From positions 26,364 through 90,363 of the forward strand of contig AJWJ01000025.1 of the NCBI GenBank assembly GCA_000277445.1: a stretch of 64,000 bases of DNA, read 5' to 3'. Of this stretch, positions 48,801 through 63,600 are shown piece by piece. This DNA is from Polysphondylium violaceum (taxonomy: Eukaryota > Evosea > Eumycetozoa > Dictyosteliales > Dictyosteliaceae). The number at the start of each line of letters is the position of its first letter. The first letter of the stretch is position 1. The notes beneath the pieces were generated by a model. It had not been told where the DNA came from and did not search any database. It worked only from the letters and a program-made list of their open reading frames with translations. The translations under genes were made by a program, and so were the position numbers.

Positions 48801-50070
48801 CACCAGCCCAAGCTCTTGATGGAACTGGATTCCATGCTTTATCGGCAATCAATTTAGAACCATACCAAAATGATAATGAATAGGTACCAAAGAGAACAAA
48901 GAATACTAAACCAATACCAACACCATTCATAAGACCCTTTCTGAGACCAACAGCAAGAGCATCAGCAAGATTTTTGTTGTATTTTTCAGACTCTCTCATT
49001 TCACCAGAGAATGTAGTAACGGTACGAATATTACCAATCTTTTCTTCGGCAACACCACCAGCTTTAGCATAGGCATCTTGACCTTGTTTGGTTAAATCAG
49101 CCATCATCTTTGTCATAAAAGCACCAGCGGCAGCAATCAATGGAGTGAGAGCCAAGATGACCAAAGTCAATTGCCAACCATTGATAAAACCAATGATAAA
49201 ACCAGAGATAAAGGTCGAGGTGTGATGTAAAAAGTTTCCAACCTTTTCACCAATGGCCTCTTGAAAGAGAAGAGTGTCACTGGAAATACGTGTGGCCAAC
49301 TCGCTAGACTTTGTGATATCAAACCAACCAACCTCTTGAGTGAGAATGGCTTTGAGATAGGCTTTTCTGCATCTGACAGATTGACGTTCACCAGCCATCA
49401 TCCAAAATGTGACTTCAAAATAGGAACAAACAAACACTGCAATACCAATATACACAAAATAGAGTGCCAACTCTGTGACACGAGCAGTGAGATCGAAATT
49501 GGGGTCGGCAAAATTCTCTGCAGTAAAAGAATTCATCAACTGACCGAAAATAATGGAAATCGCGGGAAGGGAAACACCATTAATGATGGCACCCAATGAA
49601 CCTAAACACATAAACAATATATCCAATGGTTCGGCAAATCTAAACATTGAAAAGAATGGTACTTGTGGTCCAACTCCTTCTTCTTCTTTTTTCTTTCCAT
49701 CATCTCCTCCTTTTTTGTTTTTTTTCGATTTCTTTGAACTGTTGGAACTATCATCACTGAGTCCTGGTGAGGTGACAACTGATGGTCCTGTTGGTGTATT
49801 TAAATCTTGTAATTCAATTAAACCTGATGATGTTGGTCTATCAATTAAATCATCATCATTTGTTTTAATATCATTAACATTATTGGTTAATGGATCTTTA
49901 ATTTCTTCGTCACCAATAACATCATTATTATTATTATTTTTATCGTTATTATTATTATTATTATTATTATTATCGTTATTGTTGTTATTACTACTACTGT
50001 TATCTTGAGGAGTATCAATAATATCGACGTTGTTGTTATCGTTATTATTATTATTCTCTTCTTGATCCAT
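45816..50070 (-). CDS. Full-length ABCB-type transporter (P-glycoprotein family)
   Basis: Two exons on the minus strand, 50070-48774 and 48697-45816, joined in phase within VFFS-VIMGAMALGQASPN, give 1392 residues in the order TMD1-NBD1-TMD2-NBD2. The first ~130 residues are Asn/Asp-rich and disordered. NBD1 has Walker A GDSGGGKSS (about 522-530), signature MSGGQKQR (about 627) and Walker B ILLLDEATSALD. NBD2 has GDSGGGKST, LSGGQKQR and a second LLLDEATSALD. Both sites keep the catalytic Glu, so both should hydrolyse ATP. The linker between halves is Lys/Asp-rich. Family knowledge points to export of hydrophobic compounds or peptides at the plasma or internal membrane; the substrate cannot be read from the sequence. 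Confidence 0.94.
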
Positions 50071-51931
50071 TGTATATATTAATCAATATATAGATATATG
50101 CTCTATATATGTCTGTGTATATATTATATGGTGTGTCAAAGAGTTAATAAACAAATAAATAAATCGATATAAATAGAGATGAGATATCTATGAGTCGTCT
50201 AAAAAAAAATAAAACAAAAAAGTTTTAGTTTTAGTTTGATAGATATTTTTACAAAAATGAAAAAAAAATAAAAATAAAAATTAAAAAAACTATTTATAAA
50301 AAAAAAACTGTAAGGTTGTGGATTGTCTTTTGCCCCCGCTTTTTTTTTAAAATAACTTTATGATAATTTTCCTAGAAAAATCGGATTAAATTGTTGTTAT
50401 TACCACAGAACAAACAGGATGTAGGGGTGTAGTGTTTGATGAAATCATATGGCGTAAGCACACTGCTTTTGGTAATTGAATTGCCTTTTAAAGAACCACA
50501 GACACCCACTCTTTATACCAAAAACAATGAATGGTATGGATTGGGATGGTATTATGAGAAGGTTTTGCGAAAATACTAAAAAAAAACTGATTGTTATACA
50601 AAAGACACAATAAGAAATAAAAAAAATTATAAAAAAACACTAATAATATAATAATAGATTATAAATGAATTAAATAGATAGAAAAGACCAATTCTATTCT
50701 TATTATCAAAATTTATTTTTTCATCTAACCTCTATATATTTTTTTTAGAATTATTTTTTTTAAAATTACTTTTTCACACAGCCTGGGGGGTATGAGACGT
50801 GTGAATAAACGTTGGATGGATGTGATCCCAATCCTAAGATTGCTTCTCCCCTATGTTTAGCGATGTGAGGTGTGATAAAAACATCTCACCCCACATAACC
50901 ACTTTAAAAATACACATACACACACATTAAACGCACAACCACAATATTACACGATATATAATCTCTATTCATAGTTTGTTTGTTGGTGTAACATCAACCA
51001 CACTTACCTTACTATAGCACTACAGCGATCAGTTATAATTAATTAATTATTTATTTATTTATTGTATAAACAACTATAGTTAGTTATAATAATTAAATAA
51101 ATCTATTTTTCTTATTAACAAAACAACAACACATAAATAAAGATACAGATAAAAACTAGTGTGAGTGAAAATGATTGTTTATTTAGATCTCACAAGTTTA
51201 TTTTTATACCACCCAGACCTCATGAGGATAAAAATAAAATAAAAATAATTTTCATGAATTTTGTTGTCATGTGACGATATCAAACGATCACCTACATTTG
51301 ACGCGTCCTGTAAAAAATAATTTTAAAAAAACACTTTTTTTTTTAAAAACACAATCCAACGCCCACCCTCCTTTTTGATCATTTCCGTAATCAAATGTGC
51401 AACCTCACATTTTAGATATTGTTTTTTTCTTTTTTTTCAAATTTTTAAAATAAACCCACCACCATAAATAGAAGAAATTCAGACAGACACCATACAACAA
51501 ATTTTGATGTCAACAATCGATATGCACAATCAACCCACGCTCTCATCAAACAGCAGATTTTCATATCTATTTTTAAATAAATTTTAGTTGGGTTTCACCC
51601 CCTCCATTTCTTTTTCAACAATAAGGACACTTTTACTATAAGCCTTTAATTTATTTTTTGTATGTGTATGTAACCAGCTGAGCTAATTATTATTCATCAT
51701 ATATCATCGGCTAAACTACCTCCCCGCTCATTGCCGCCTCTTCATTTAGAATAAAATAAAATTACAAAATCAACATAAAATAAAATAAACATCAGTGTTG
51801 ATTTGTTGTTGGTAATGCGAGACTACCACATAATCATGATTTTTTGATTAATTCAACAAATTGAAATTTCAGATTCAACTTGGAAATAATTCATAATGAA
51901 AATGATGGATGGTGTGTATAATATTATAAAT
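50071..51931. other. Spacer upstream of the ABC transporter (1.9 kb)
   Basis: Between the ABCB gene start (-) and the 3' end of the first GH47 gene (-). No gene is supported. There are long A/T homopolymers, a G-rich patch with a short stem CAATC-CTAA-GATTG (about 50832-50845), and CA-rich stretches. Probably promoter and leader of the ABCB gene. Confidence 0.5.
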
Positions 51932-54047
<2,116 letters not shown>

Positions 54048-54432
54048 TTTGAATGTAGTCTTTGTTGTTTATGTGTATTGTGTATTGTATTGTTATAATG
54101 TATGTATTGTTATAATAGATAATGGTATGATACAACAATAACTGATATTATTCACACACAAAAGTGTTTGCTTAATCTAATTTTTTTTTTTTTCTTTTTT
54201 TTTCAAATTACATGAATTCTACCACCCCCCTCGAGCTGGTCGCCACACCCACCAAAAAAAATAAAAAATAAAATTAAAAAAAAATTAATATCTATCTTTC
54301 AAAACAGTTATGAGATGTCATGATTTTTTCGTCTTTAAAAAAAGAAAACGTGGCTTTTAGGCAAAATGCGAAAATCCTGTTTTTTTGGGGCCGGTTGGCT
54401 GTTTATTGAAATTATACAATTTTGTTGGTTGT
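54048..54432. other. Spacer between GH47 copies A and B
   Basis: 385 bp with T and A runs; no gene. Holds the promoter of copy A and 3' UTR of copy B. Confidence 0.5.
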
Positions 54433-56445
54433 CTAACGACTTGTGTGTGCCTTTCGAATGGGGATTGGGTGAGCTTCAGTGTTGAACACGTATTGCGAGA
54501 GAGGAATAACGTTGGAATCTGAGTAGAGGAGATACAGATACTTGAGTGTCTCGGCCATAAAGAAACTTTGTTGAAGATCGTCCTTCAACTCGGGAGTAGA
54601 GGTGTTTCGTAGTCCTACAAAACCACGGTCCACACGACAATGTTGATTGATTGATTCAAAGATGGTCCATCCCCACTCTTGGTAGATCGTATTGCCGGTG
54701 AGACGATATAAAATAAATAGCGATTCAATGGTTTCTGGTCGAAGGAAAAATGATGGATTATTAGGCTTTATCTCACCAGTAACTGGGTCAAAGTCTACTG
54801 AATCGGGCGCCAAACCACTGGGTGTTGAGTAATAAGTGTCGACACAGGTTTTCACCAAAGAGTGAGCGAGTTTCATATATAGTTGGTTAGAGTTTTTATC
54901 GTTGGCAATATTGGTACCTGCACCTAGGGCAATCATACCGCTGGCAAAACAAGCTAAATGTTCTTGGGTATCAATAGTTTTACCTTTCTATAGAATTTGT
55001 TTTATGAGTATCTATTTTTATGGAGATTGATAAAATTAAAGACTAGACTTACAATATTTTCTACAAAATAAGTATTTCCATTGGATCTCTTGTATAAAAA
55101 CCTTAGAATTGAATCAGATGCTTGCATGTAATACTGTTTAAATTTATCTTGTTTACCATCATAATAGATCCACATTTTTAATAAATACTGTATTTGAATA
55201 ATTATTAGTACAAATAAGTAAACCTATTGGATAAAATATATTATATTTACTTCATAATAAGAATCACCAGATGAACCAACTGATATTCTTTGATCACAAA
55301 ATCCAGTACCATCTGGAATTAAACCCGTAGGAATTAAACCAGTCATTTTAGTTTGGAAGCCAGTCAAGGTATCTAAAATAATATCAGCTTTTTCTTTCCA
55401 AATTGGATTTCCTGTTGTCTCTGATAAATCGTAAAATTCTAAAAATAAAGTACCAACTTCGGCCAAAGATGTACATCCTTGACTCCAATAATTATATTTT
55501 CCTTTTTTTCTGTTTTATAGCTTATTAATACTTGGGGCACTAGTTTTAAACACATCCTTTTCAACTATACATACGTAAAAAAGTTTAAAACTTGTTTAGG
55601 GAATGGGTCATCTTCAAATGCATTTAAAAATACATTTCCAGTTTCAATTGCTTTGTCAAGAAACAATGAATCATTGGTCAAATGATATGTCGATAAAAAT
55701 CCGCCCAACAATCTAATATTGGCTTCAAATACAGAAATATCATAGTCCTAGTAGATACAAGAGAATCATGTTAGTTTTCTAATCGAATAAAATAAAATTA
55801 AAATAACAAACTAGCAGTACTTTTAACTTTACATTATCTTGATCGATGTTGATACTTTCAACCCATTCTCTTGCTTGTATAAATTCATCTTTCATTTCCA
55901 TAATCAGCAATGTATCAAGAGAGTCTATGATTGTCAATCCCAATCCAAACCAATTATGATAACTTGAGGCCATTGGTCGTAATTCATCTTGGCCCCACGC
56001 ATATTTTACATAGTTATCCCAAGCATGCTTCATTGCATCTTTAACTTTTTCCGCTCTTTCTATATTTATTCTTTCATTTTTTCTATATACATAATTGATT
56101 CTATTCAAAGGACCGTCTACATCTTGTTTTTGTTTTTCGTTTTTTATATTTTCAAAAATGGAGTCAATGTCGATTGATAGTTTTAGTTTAATCTTTTCTT
56201 CTTTAATATTATTTTCATTTTCTATAGTTTTATTATTATACTATTTTCAATAAATTAATACAACCACAATACATTTTTATTTTCGTTTTAGTAATACTAC
56301 ATACTACAATGTTTCTCCAATTTATTGGAGTAGGATCTGGATCGTTATAATGTTTCCCACCATCAAATTTTAATATACACAGGGAAACTATGATAAAAAA
56401 GAATACAGTACACACTTTATAGAGGAAAAGCACATTTTTTATCAT
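54433..56445 (-). CDS. GH47 class I alpha-1,2-mannosidase, copy B
   Basis: Six minus-strand exons: 56445-56305, 56240-55821, 55747-55575, 55509-55251, 55187-55053 and 54987-54433, giving 560 residues. It starts with a short tail and a membrane span (MIKNVLFLYKVCTVFFFIIV), then a charged stem. Catalytic and calcium-site residues are all present (VFEANIRLLGG, GDSYYEYLLKMW, LRPETIESLF, FNTEAHP), with both conserved Cys. Compared with copy A it has an extra intron inside the first barrel region (the T-KKGKY join at 55575/55509), an intron before QEHLACF, and no intron after ETLK. At the end of exon 1 a GTAGTATGT sequence allows two donors three bases apart; I use GTATGT. Function as for the family. 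Confidence 0.9.
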
Positions 56446-56939
56446 TATTACTAATACATACTAAAATGTTTAAAAAAAAGAACAAAAAATTTTTTTGTTG
56501 CAATAAAAAAATGTATGGACATGTTTTGTCTTTTTTTTTGAAAACCTACAGTCGATCTAGATTGCCAAAATTTGAAAAAACAGCAAAAAAAAAAAATTAT
56601 CGGGTTATATGGTGATATTGCCACTCTGTTGCATTGTACAAAAGCAGAGCCCATTAATAAATAAAAGTTGATTAAACTTTTGTATAAAATTTTACGATCA
56701 TCTAGATTGAAAAATATCTTTTAAAGAGATTTTATTTTTAAGATGATGGTGAAAACGGGTTTTTTATACTATATATTATGCGGTATCAAATCAATTTAAT
56801 CTCATTGAATTGTTTTTATTAAGAATCTTGAGAAATTTTTTTAATTAACTTGCTAAGAGGAAAACAAACAAATAAAATTTTTTTTTTTTGTATTAAAAAA
56901 TTGAAAAAATAGAAGGATAAAATTTTCAATAATATCCAA
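56446..56939. other. Spacer upstream of GH47 copy B
   Basis: 494 bp, A/T-rich with A and T homopolymers; no gene other than the tRNA that starts at 56940. Confidence 0.5.
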
Positions 56940-57013
56940 GCTCGGATGGTGTAGTTGGTTATCACGAATCCTTAACACGGATTAGGCCGTGGGTTCGATT
57001 CCCGCTCTGAGTA
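56940..57013 (+). tRNA. tRNA-Val (anticodon AAC)
   Basis: A full cloverleaf can be drawn over 74 nt. The acceptor stem is 56940-56946 with 57006-57012 (two G-T pairs), and the D arm is GTG/CAC. The anticodon stem AATCC/GGATT holds the loop TTAACAC, giving AAC at 56974-56976. The T stem GTGGG/CCCGC has loop TTCGATT, and A is the discriminator base. No intron. A T-rich tract at 57043-57050 can end Pol III transcription. It lies between GH47 copies B and C, on the opposite strand. Confidence 0.95.
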
Positions 57014-57240
57014 TTTATACGAAAAAATTCATTTATCGGGCTTTCTTTTTTCACATTTTAATAACAATGTCGTTGGTATTAAAGGTTGGAATGATGAATA
57101 CACAAGTGAGACGATATACACTAAATGAACAAAACTCAATCCTCTAATGAACTAAATAATCTAATGAGAAAAATCTATATAATGCTTAGAATATTTATTA
57201 ATTTTTTTTTTCTAAAAATGTTTTTTAATCAATAGAAAAC

Positions 57241-59299
57241 TTAATATTTATAATTCTTATTAATTAAAATAGGATGGGCTTCAGTATTGAAAACATATTT
57301 GTCTAAAGGTACAACGCTAGAGTCTACGAAAAGTAAATAAATATACTATTAAGTGTAAATGTTAGTAATTTTGATATAAACAATAAAAAAAAAAAAATTT
57401 ACTTTTAAGGTTTCAGCCATAAAGAAACTTTGTTGAAGATCATCTTTTAAATCTGGAATAGAAACAGATTTCAAACCTGCATAACCACCTTCTGTTTTAC
57501 AATGTTTTTCAATTGCCTCAAATATTTTCCAAGCCCATTCTTGATATTTAACATCCCCTGTTAATCTATAAAGAATAAATATTGATTCAACTGCTTCAGG
57601 TCTAAGGAAATATCCTGGTACAGATTGGTTTGAACCATTAAAAATAATTTCACCAGTTTCTCTATCAAAGGCTGCTACTTCTGGTCCCAAGCCTGATGGT
57701 GTAGCAAAATAAGATTTTGCACAAGTTTCAGTTACCTTTTCAGCTACTTTCATATATTTCTTGGAGATAGCATCATCATGTGAAATATTTGTTGCGGCGG
57801 CAAGAGCAAACATACCACCAGTAAAACAGGTCAAATGTTCCTGAGTAAGAGTTAAATGGTTGTTCTAATTTTATAATAATGTCAAATATTAATAAAAAAT
57901 AATTGTGAAAGTAAAACAAATGTTTAAATACTTACAATCAAATTTGGAATGTAACCATACCCAAGCTTTGTTTCTTTATACATTTTATCTATGATAGCAT
58001 TTGCGGATTTAACAAATAAAGTTCTGTATCTTTCATGTTTCTTATCTGAATATAACCACATCTTTAATAAATACTATTTTTTTAATTATTTCTATTGTTA
58101 GTGTATGAGGCAAAATATAATTAATAATGTAATCAAAACATACTTCATAATAAGAATCACCCAAAGCACCTAAACTTATATGATTATTACAAAAAGATTC
58201 ACCTTTTGAATCAATATAAACTGGGAATAGCCCTGGTATTTCAGTTTTAAGATTATTGATTGTATCTAAAATTTTATCTGCTTTTGTTTTCCAAATTGGG
58301 TTGTTTGTCAATTTTGATAATTCTTCAAACTCAATAAACATTGTACCAACTTCAGACAAAATCACACAACCACCGGTCCACGATGCAAAGTGTCCTTTTT
58401 TAGTATGGAAATTATAAGTTTGAAAAGGAAACACTTCATCTTTTTCAAATGCACCTAATAGAATCTTTCCCATTTCTTCTGCCTTTGTTAAAAACAATTG
58501 ATCATTGGTTAAATGATAAGTAGAAATGAATCCCCCTAAAAATCTAATACTCGTTTCAAAAACTGATGGGTAAAATTGCTAAAATTATAATCATAATAAA
58601 TTTAGTATAATTTTTTTAACAAGAAATATAGTTAAATACATACAGTTTCTTTTGATAAATCTAAATTTCTAACAAACTTTTTAGCTTCTCTATATTCTTC
58701 ATCCAAGTTTAATAAATAAAGGGTATCTAGAGAATCAACAATAGTTAAACCTAAACCAAACCATTCATTGGTTGATCTACTGATGGGACGTAGCTCATCT
58801 AATCCCCAAGTATATCTAGAGTAACTATCCCAGGCATATTTCATCGCCCCTCTCACTGCATATGCTCTTTCTTGATTTAATCTTTCATTTGCTTTATATA
58901 CAATATCAATTCTATTCAATGGATTCACTTCTACTTTTTGTTGACTAGTAGGTCTAGACACTTCAGATGTTTTGGGTACATGTTGTGGTTGTGAAGGTGG
59001 TGGGGGTGGTGGTCGAGTATAAGTACTTGGAGTAATTTTAATCTCATCAAATTTTTCATTTTCTTCTAGATTTTTTTCAACAACTCCTTTCTATTTTGTA
59101 TAATAATTTATTTTCTGTATTAATAAGTGTATTGATTTATGATTTCTCTTATGTTACATACTGAGCCGACATTCCTCCACTTTTTGGGAACTATATTTTG
59201 TTCATTTTTGTTTAGTTGAGATGTATCAAAGCTAAATATAGTCAGAGAACCAATGATAAATATTGCCACAAGCATTATAATCAATACATTTTTTTTCAT
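57241..59299 (-). CDS. GH47 class I alpha-1,2-mannosidase, copy C
   Basis: Six minus-strand exons: 59299-59162, 59090-58644, 58578-58144, 58073-57936, 57864-57403 and 57345-57241, all phase 0, giving 574 residues. The N terminus is a membrane anchor ([20 protein letters not shown]) and a stem with a Pro run. Signature sites are kept: [50 protein letters not shown] (Thr replaced by Ala next to the catalytic Glu) and FNTEAHP. Both Cys of the conserved disulphide are present. It shares the intron after ETLK with copy A and the one before QEHLTCF with copy B, so it may keep the fullest ancestral structure. The Thr-to-Ala change may tune activity but does not remove the catalytic residue. Confidence 0.91.
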
Positions 59300-59844
59300 G
59301 TTTGTACTTTGAAATTAATTTCCAATGTATAAATATAAATACAAATTTATATATATCTGGGATATGGTATGTGTATTGTTATTTTATTGTTATACAATTT
59401 TGATTTGGAATAAAATAAAAATCAAAATTCTATCCCAATAGTGAGGGTGATAATATTGGAAATAAAAAATAATAATAACAAATAATAATATTGAGAATAA
59501 ACAGGTTTTTATGTGATGTATGGGGTGTATTGCATGTATGCACAAAAAGAAAAAATACAAAAAAATTACCCCAATTAAATTCAAAATTTATGTCAAATGT
59601 TTATTTTTGGAAATGGTGTGGTAAATAATGTGTGGGGTGAGTGAAACTCTTGATTGGAAACTTTTTATTTTTAGGAACCCACACTCACACATTTTATTTA
59701 AAAATAGATCGATCTATGTTATTTTATATATATTTTATTATGAAATGCTAAAGATTATGATGTATGGATTTAAAGGTAAATGAATATTTATGTACATATT
59801 TAAGTGAACCAAATGCTTTGATTTATTGATACAGCTGTATCTAT
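59300..59844. other. Spacer upstream of GH47 copy C
   Basis: 545 bp, A/T-rich; no gene seen. A frame on the minus strand at 59390-59584 is a hydrophobic low-complexity artefact. Confidence 0.5.
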
Positions 59845-60869
59845 TTAGAAAGCAGCCAAGATTTGGGTATAACCACCGATGGCCATGAGATCGTTTGAGC
59901 TGGTGTCAAAGGTTAACATAAAGGAGGTGGATGGGTTTGAACCGAAAATGTAGACCAAGTTTTGATTTGGATCAGCAACATTGGCAGTGGCAGTGAAACC
60001 ATGGTTACTGAGGATTGATGTGAAATTAAAAGTACCAGTGCTCCAATCCATCCAAGCGAGAGTGCTGCTGAGTGAACCATCGTCGTTTTTGAGCATAAAT
60101 GTGGCCATAAAATTACTGTCTTTAGTACTGTAAGCCATGTTGATTCTATATAGATTGATAAATATTTTAATGTTAGAGATATGTTTCAAAGTGTGAGTGT
60201 GTGAAATAATACTTACGGTCCTGATTGCATATTGCTTGGGGCATTACCAAAAGTAAGGGTTTTTTGCATAGCAAATTGACCGGCACTGTTGTAAATTCTA
60301 ATATAGTAACCAAAGTTGTTAAAGTAGACTAAGAAATAGTTGCCACGGTCATCGGTTGCAGAGGTTAAATAGAAACCTTGGAAAGCATCATAGTTTGAAA
60401 TTTGGAGATTGACTGGATTGATCTTAGCAACATACAAATAACCATCTTCAGCCTTTTTGAAAGTGGTAAACATATTTTGACCAAAAGAGTTGGATTGGTC
60501 ATAAGCAAAACCGGCCAAATAGGAAACAGGGGCAGCAACATTAGAGACAACCTTCCATTTATTGCAATCTACAGTGACGATGACTGGGGAGGTGGAGTTA
60601 TTTGGTTGGTAAGCTAAAAAGGTTAATTGTTTGGTGGCATAGTTGTAGGAGCTAACTTGGGTGTTGGGCGAGGAGAGGGAAGAGTTGCCTATGTAATTGA
60701 GATTTGGAAGATAAAGTTGAGTGGTTGCAGAAAAACCTGGACTAGTATAGTCAATTAAACCAACAGCAACACCAGTACCATCGTTGAAGATACCGACTCC
60801 ATAAGTATCAGCATAGATAGTTGTTGTACAGCAAAGTAAAGCAAAAAGACAAAACAATTGTTTATTCAT
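59845..60869 (-). CDS. Secreted protein of unknown function, 317 residues
   Basis: Two minus-strand exons, 60869-60217 and 60145-59845, joined in phase (GTAAGT...ATAG), give 317 residues. A signal peptide (MNKQLFCLFALLCCTTTIYA) is followed by a repeat-like series of strands with aromatic and small residues (YGVGIFNDGTGVAVGLIDY, YLAGFAYDQSNS, GYLYVAKINPVN, GNYFLVYFNNFGYYI). The spacing suggests a beta-propeller. Several N-x-S/T sites are present and there is almost no Cys after the signal. The C-terminal exon continues the pattern (MAYSTKDSNFMATFMLKN; LVYIFGSNPSTSFML). I do not recognise the family. Clean codon use and an intron in phase argue for an expressed gene. Confidence 0.8.
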
Positions 60870-61661
60870 TATATTCTTATTATATGTATCGAAATTATTT
60901 GATTTGAACTATTTCAATTTGAATGATTGATGATTGAATGATTGAATGAATGAAAAAGATCATCTTGTCTAGGCCTTTTATACAAACTCAACACAGCGCC
61001 TGCGAAGGGTCGCGGTGCGAAAAAATCTAAAAAAAAAATCTAAAATTTTTCTTTTTTTCTTTTCTTTTTCACCCACTTCGAAAAGAGATTTGCTCTGATC
61101 TTTTCAAGTTTTTTGAAAAAAAACCAAAAGTTTCACCCGGGGCGGGGGTGGTGGTGGAAGCTTCGAATACTGAGGGCGGTCTGAAATTCAAAAGATGAAA
61201 AGAAAAAATCTTTGCTGTGTACCATGGTCTTTGGGAATACTGGCTAGAAAATGCTGTTGTGCCCAAAAATATCTCAAGAGACAGAAGGAAAACCCGGTCA
61301 TGTAAATAGCCATTACGGTCTCAAGATTTTTCTTTTTCTTTTTTGTTTGAAAAGGAATACCATGGAATGTGTTCCATTGATGACATCACTAATTCTATAA
61401 TGGGTTACCCTTTGGTGAGTGATTAGTAAAGATGGTACTATCTTTAGACATCACCACAATACTTATTATCTACAGTTACTATCTGTTGAGTTTGTTATAT
61501 TTATCTGTACAGATCAATCAATATTTTAAAAAAATAAAATTTTTAATTAAATTTTTTTTATTTTTTGTGGGGGAGGGTCCCCATTTTTTTATTGAATGTC
61601 TAATTTGAGATCTCACATACTGTAAATAAAAAATATTCACACATACACACAACAAATAAAG
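60870..61661. other. Divergent spacer with G+C-richer patches
   Basis: 792 bp between two divergent genes. Two patches richer in G+C stand out: GCGCCTGCGAAGGGTCGCGG at about 60996-61015 and a G-run segment at 61137-61156, followed by GAAGCTTC (61157-61164). Both are near the start of the minus-strand secreted-protein gene and may be control elements. No gene supported. Confidence 0.5.
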
Positions 61662-62421
61662 ATGAAGAGATACTTGTTGATATTATTAATATTAGCAATA
61701 ACAACGATCTCTTTTGTACAATGCTCTAGGGTAGCCGTTGATTATTCTACCAATATTTTGGTATGTTGATAACAATAAGAGACAGAGATAGAGATAGTGT
61801 GTCTAATTATCTACATCTATATATAACCTATATTATACACTTTAGCAAAGTCAAGTACAAGGAGCATTTATATATTCACCACAGAGCTCAGTACCTCATT
61901 CAAAGCCTGGTCAGGGATTCAGTTATTTTAATGCAACACTTGCACTGAGTCTACTTTATCCAGATCAGGGCATCAATTTCGAAACTCAACAGGCAGCCAT
62001 AGATATATTGATATTCAGAGATGGTGCACCGTTGGGTGTCACTTATGATGGTGTATATAGTTTGTGTTGTTCACAGACACTATTTAGTTTAAATATATGT
62101 CCTATGGTTGGGGCAGTTATTGTACCCTATGCAACAAAGAATGCTAGTATATCTGGTACAAACTTTAAGGATTTCTATTCAGAAACAGCGGATGTAGCAT
62201 CTCATCACATTACAGTGCACAGTCAATTAAATGTAGTTGACAATGTTCAAGTGCCCGTGAGCTTTGAAATCACAGACACTGGCATATACTATGCCTTTCT
62301 ACTTAGTTGTAATCAACAATTAAACGTCGAAAACAATGTCTATTTATCTGCCAAAGGTGATATTTTATTCATGAATCCTTTTGGTTATATATCTGGTGAG
62401 TTGTTTCCTTTAATTTATGTA

Positions 62422-62499
<78 letters not shown>

Positions 62500-63600
62500 T
62501 TTTAACTCTCTATCTATAGTACTCTAATACATTGATATTTTATAGTTTGATTTAATTTTAGCACTAGCATACATTGGATTAGGTATACTTTGGGTTGTAT
62601 TATTCTTGAGATATAGATCAACAGCACTTAGAGTTCAATATTGGATATCATTGGTAATTGTATTGGGTTTCCTTGAATCAATTACAGATTATGCAGATCT
62701 AAGTGCACAGAATAAAACTGGTTATTTTTCATATGCTGGTTTATTCTTTACAGCATTCCTCGGTACTTTGAAGCGTGGTTTTGCTCGTTCATTGGTATTA
62801 ATAGTATCCATGGGCTATGGTACAGTTGTGTAAGTAGACTCTCTAAATGTGGAATCGATGAATAGAAGAGAATACAATATTAATAATCATACTACGACTA
62901 CAGGCCAACATTACCTAAAAATGTAACACTTAAAATAGTAGCCATCACATTGGCCTACATTGTATTTAGAGGTGTATATGCCTATCTTTCTGGCTTACCC
63001 AGACAATCGCAATCACAGGCCGCCTCTGGCGTATTGTTGCAATTGCCCGTCGCCATTTTAGACGCATTGTTTTATTTTTGGACCCTCATGTCCCTGTCAG
63101 AGATCCTCAAGCGTTTGAGCGAAAGAAGTCAAAATGTAAAGATCCAAATGTTTAGAAAGTTTATTTGGGTGCTCATATACTCTATCAGTGTCACCTGCGT
63201 GATTATTATCATTCAATTGTTTTGCAATTGGGTCAAGAGCACCGAATTCAACATCAAGTACTCTTGGGTGTTGACTGCGTTTTGGGACACTGCTTACTTT
63301 GCAGTGTTGGGTGCTATTTGTTGGATTTGGAAGCCCAATGAAAATAATCAACAGTTTGCATACTCTGAGTTGGACACTGAAGACTCTGTCGTGATGGAAT
63401 CCACCGGTGGTGGTGTGGTCACTCAAAGAAACTCGAGTCAATACGATGCCGATGGCAATAAAATCGATTCGCCAAACGAGTCAACCAACTCTTTTACCAT
63501 TGTCGAAAGTCTAGACGATGAAATGGACCACACCATCAATGGTGATGATGACGAGTTTGATAAAAAGGATCTAGCTGATAGATATTTCAAGAGTTTTTAA
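61662..63600 (+). CDS. TMEM87/GOST-family seven-transmembrane protein
   Basis: Four exons, 61662-61760, 61846-62395, 62562-62829 and 62904-63600, all in phase, give 537 residues. A signal peptide (MKRYLLILLILAITTISFVQC) leads into a lumenal beta-rich GOLD-like domain (to about residue 215). Seven hydrophobic segments follow: LAYIGLGILWVVLFL, then YWISLVIVLGFLE, SYAGLFFTAFLG, SLVLIVSMGYGTVV, ILDALFYFWTLMSL, FIWVLIYSISVTCV and AFWDTAYFAVLGAICWIW. The end, WKPNENNQQFAYSELD, matches the cytosolic start of TMEM87 proteins, followed by an acidic tail. The family acts in Golgi-endosome traffic; ion-channel or receptor roles have been proposed. Intron 2 holds an ATT microsatellite. Confidence 0.88.
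62424..62498. repeat. ATT/TTA microsatellite in intron 2 of the TMEM87-like gene
   Basis: About 25 TTA/ATT triplets after the GTGAGT donor. In the coding frame the run reads as poly-Tyr without a stop until 62503. Confidence 0.9.

Noticed and set aside
61157-61167. Heat-shock element near GAAGCTTC
   Set aside because: Only two correctly spaced units; not enough for a heat-shock element.
61069-61266. 65-codon minus-strand frame in the divergent spacer
   Set aside because: Starts at TTG rather than ATG; composition explained by the local G+C-rich patch.
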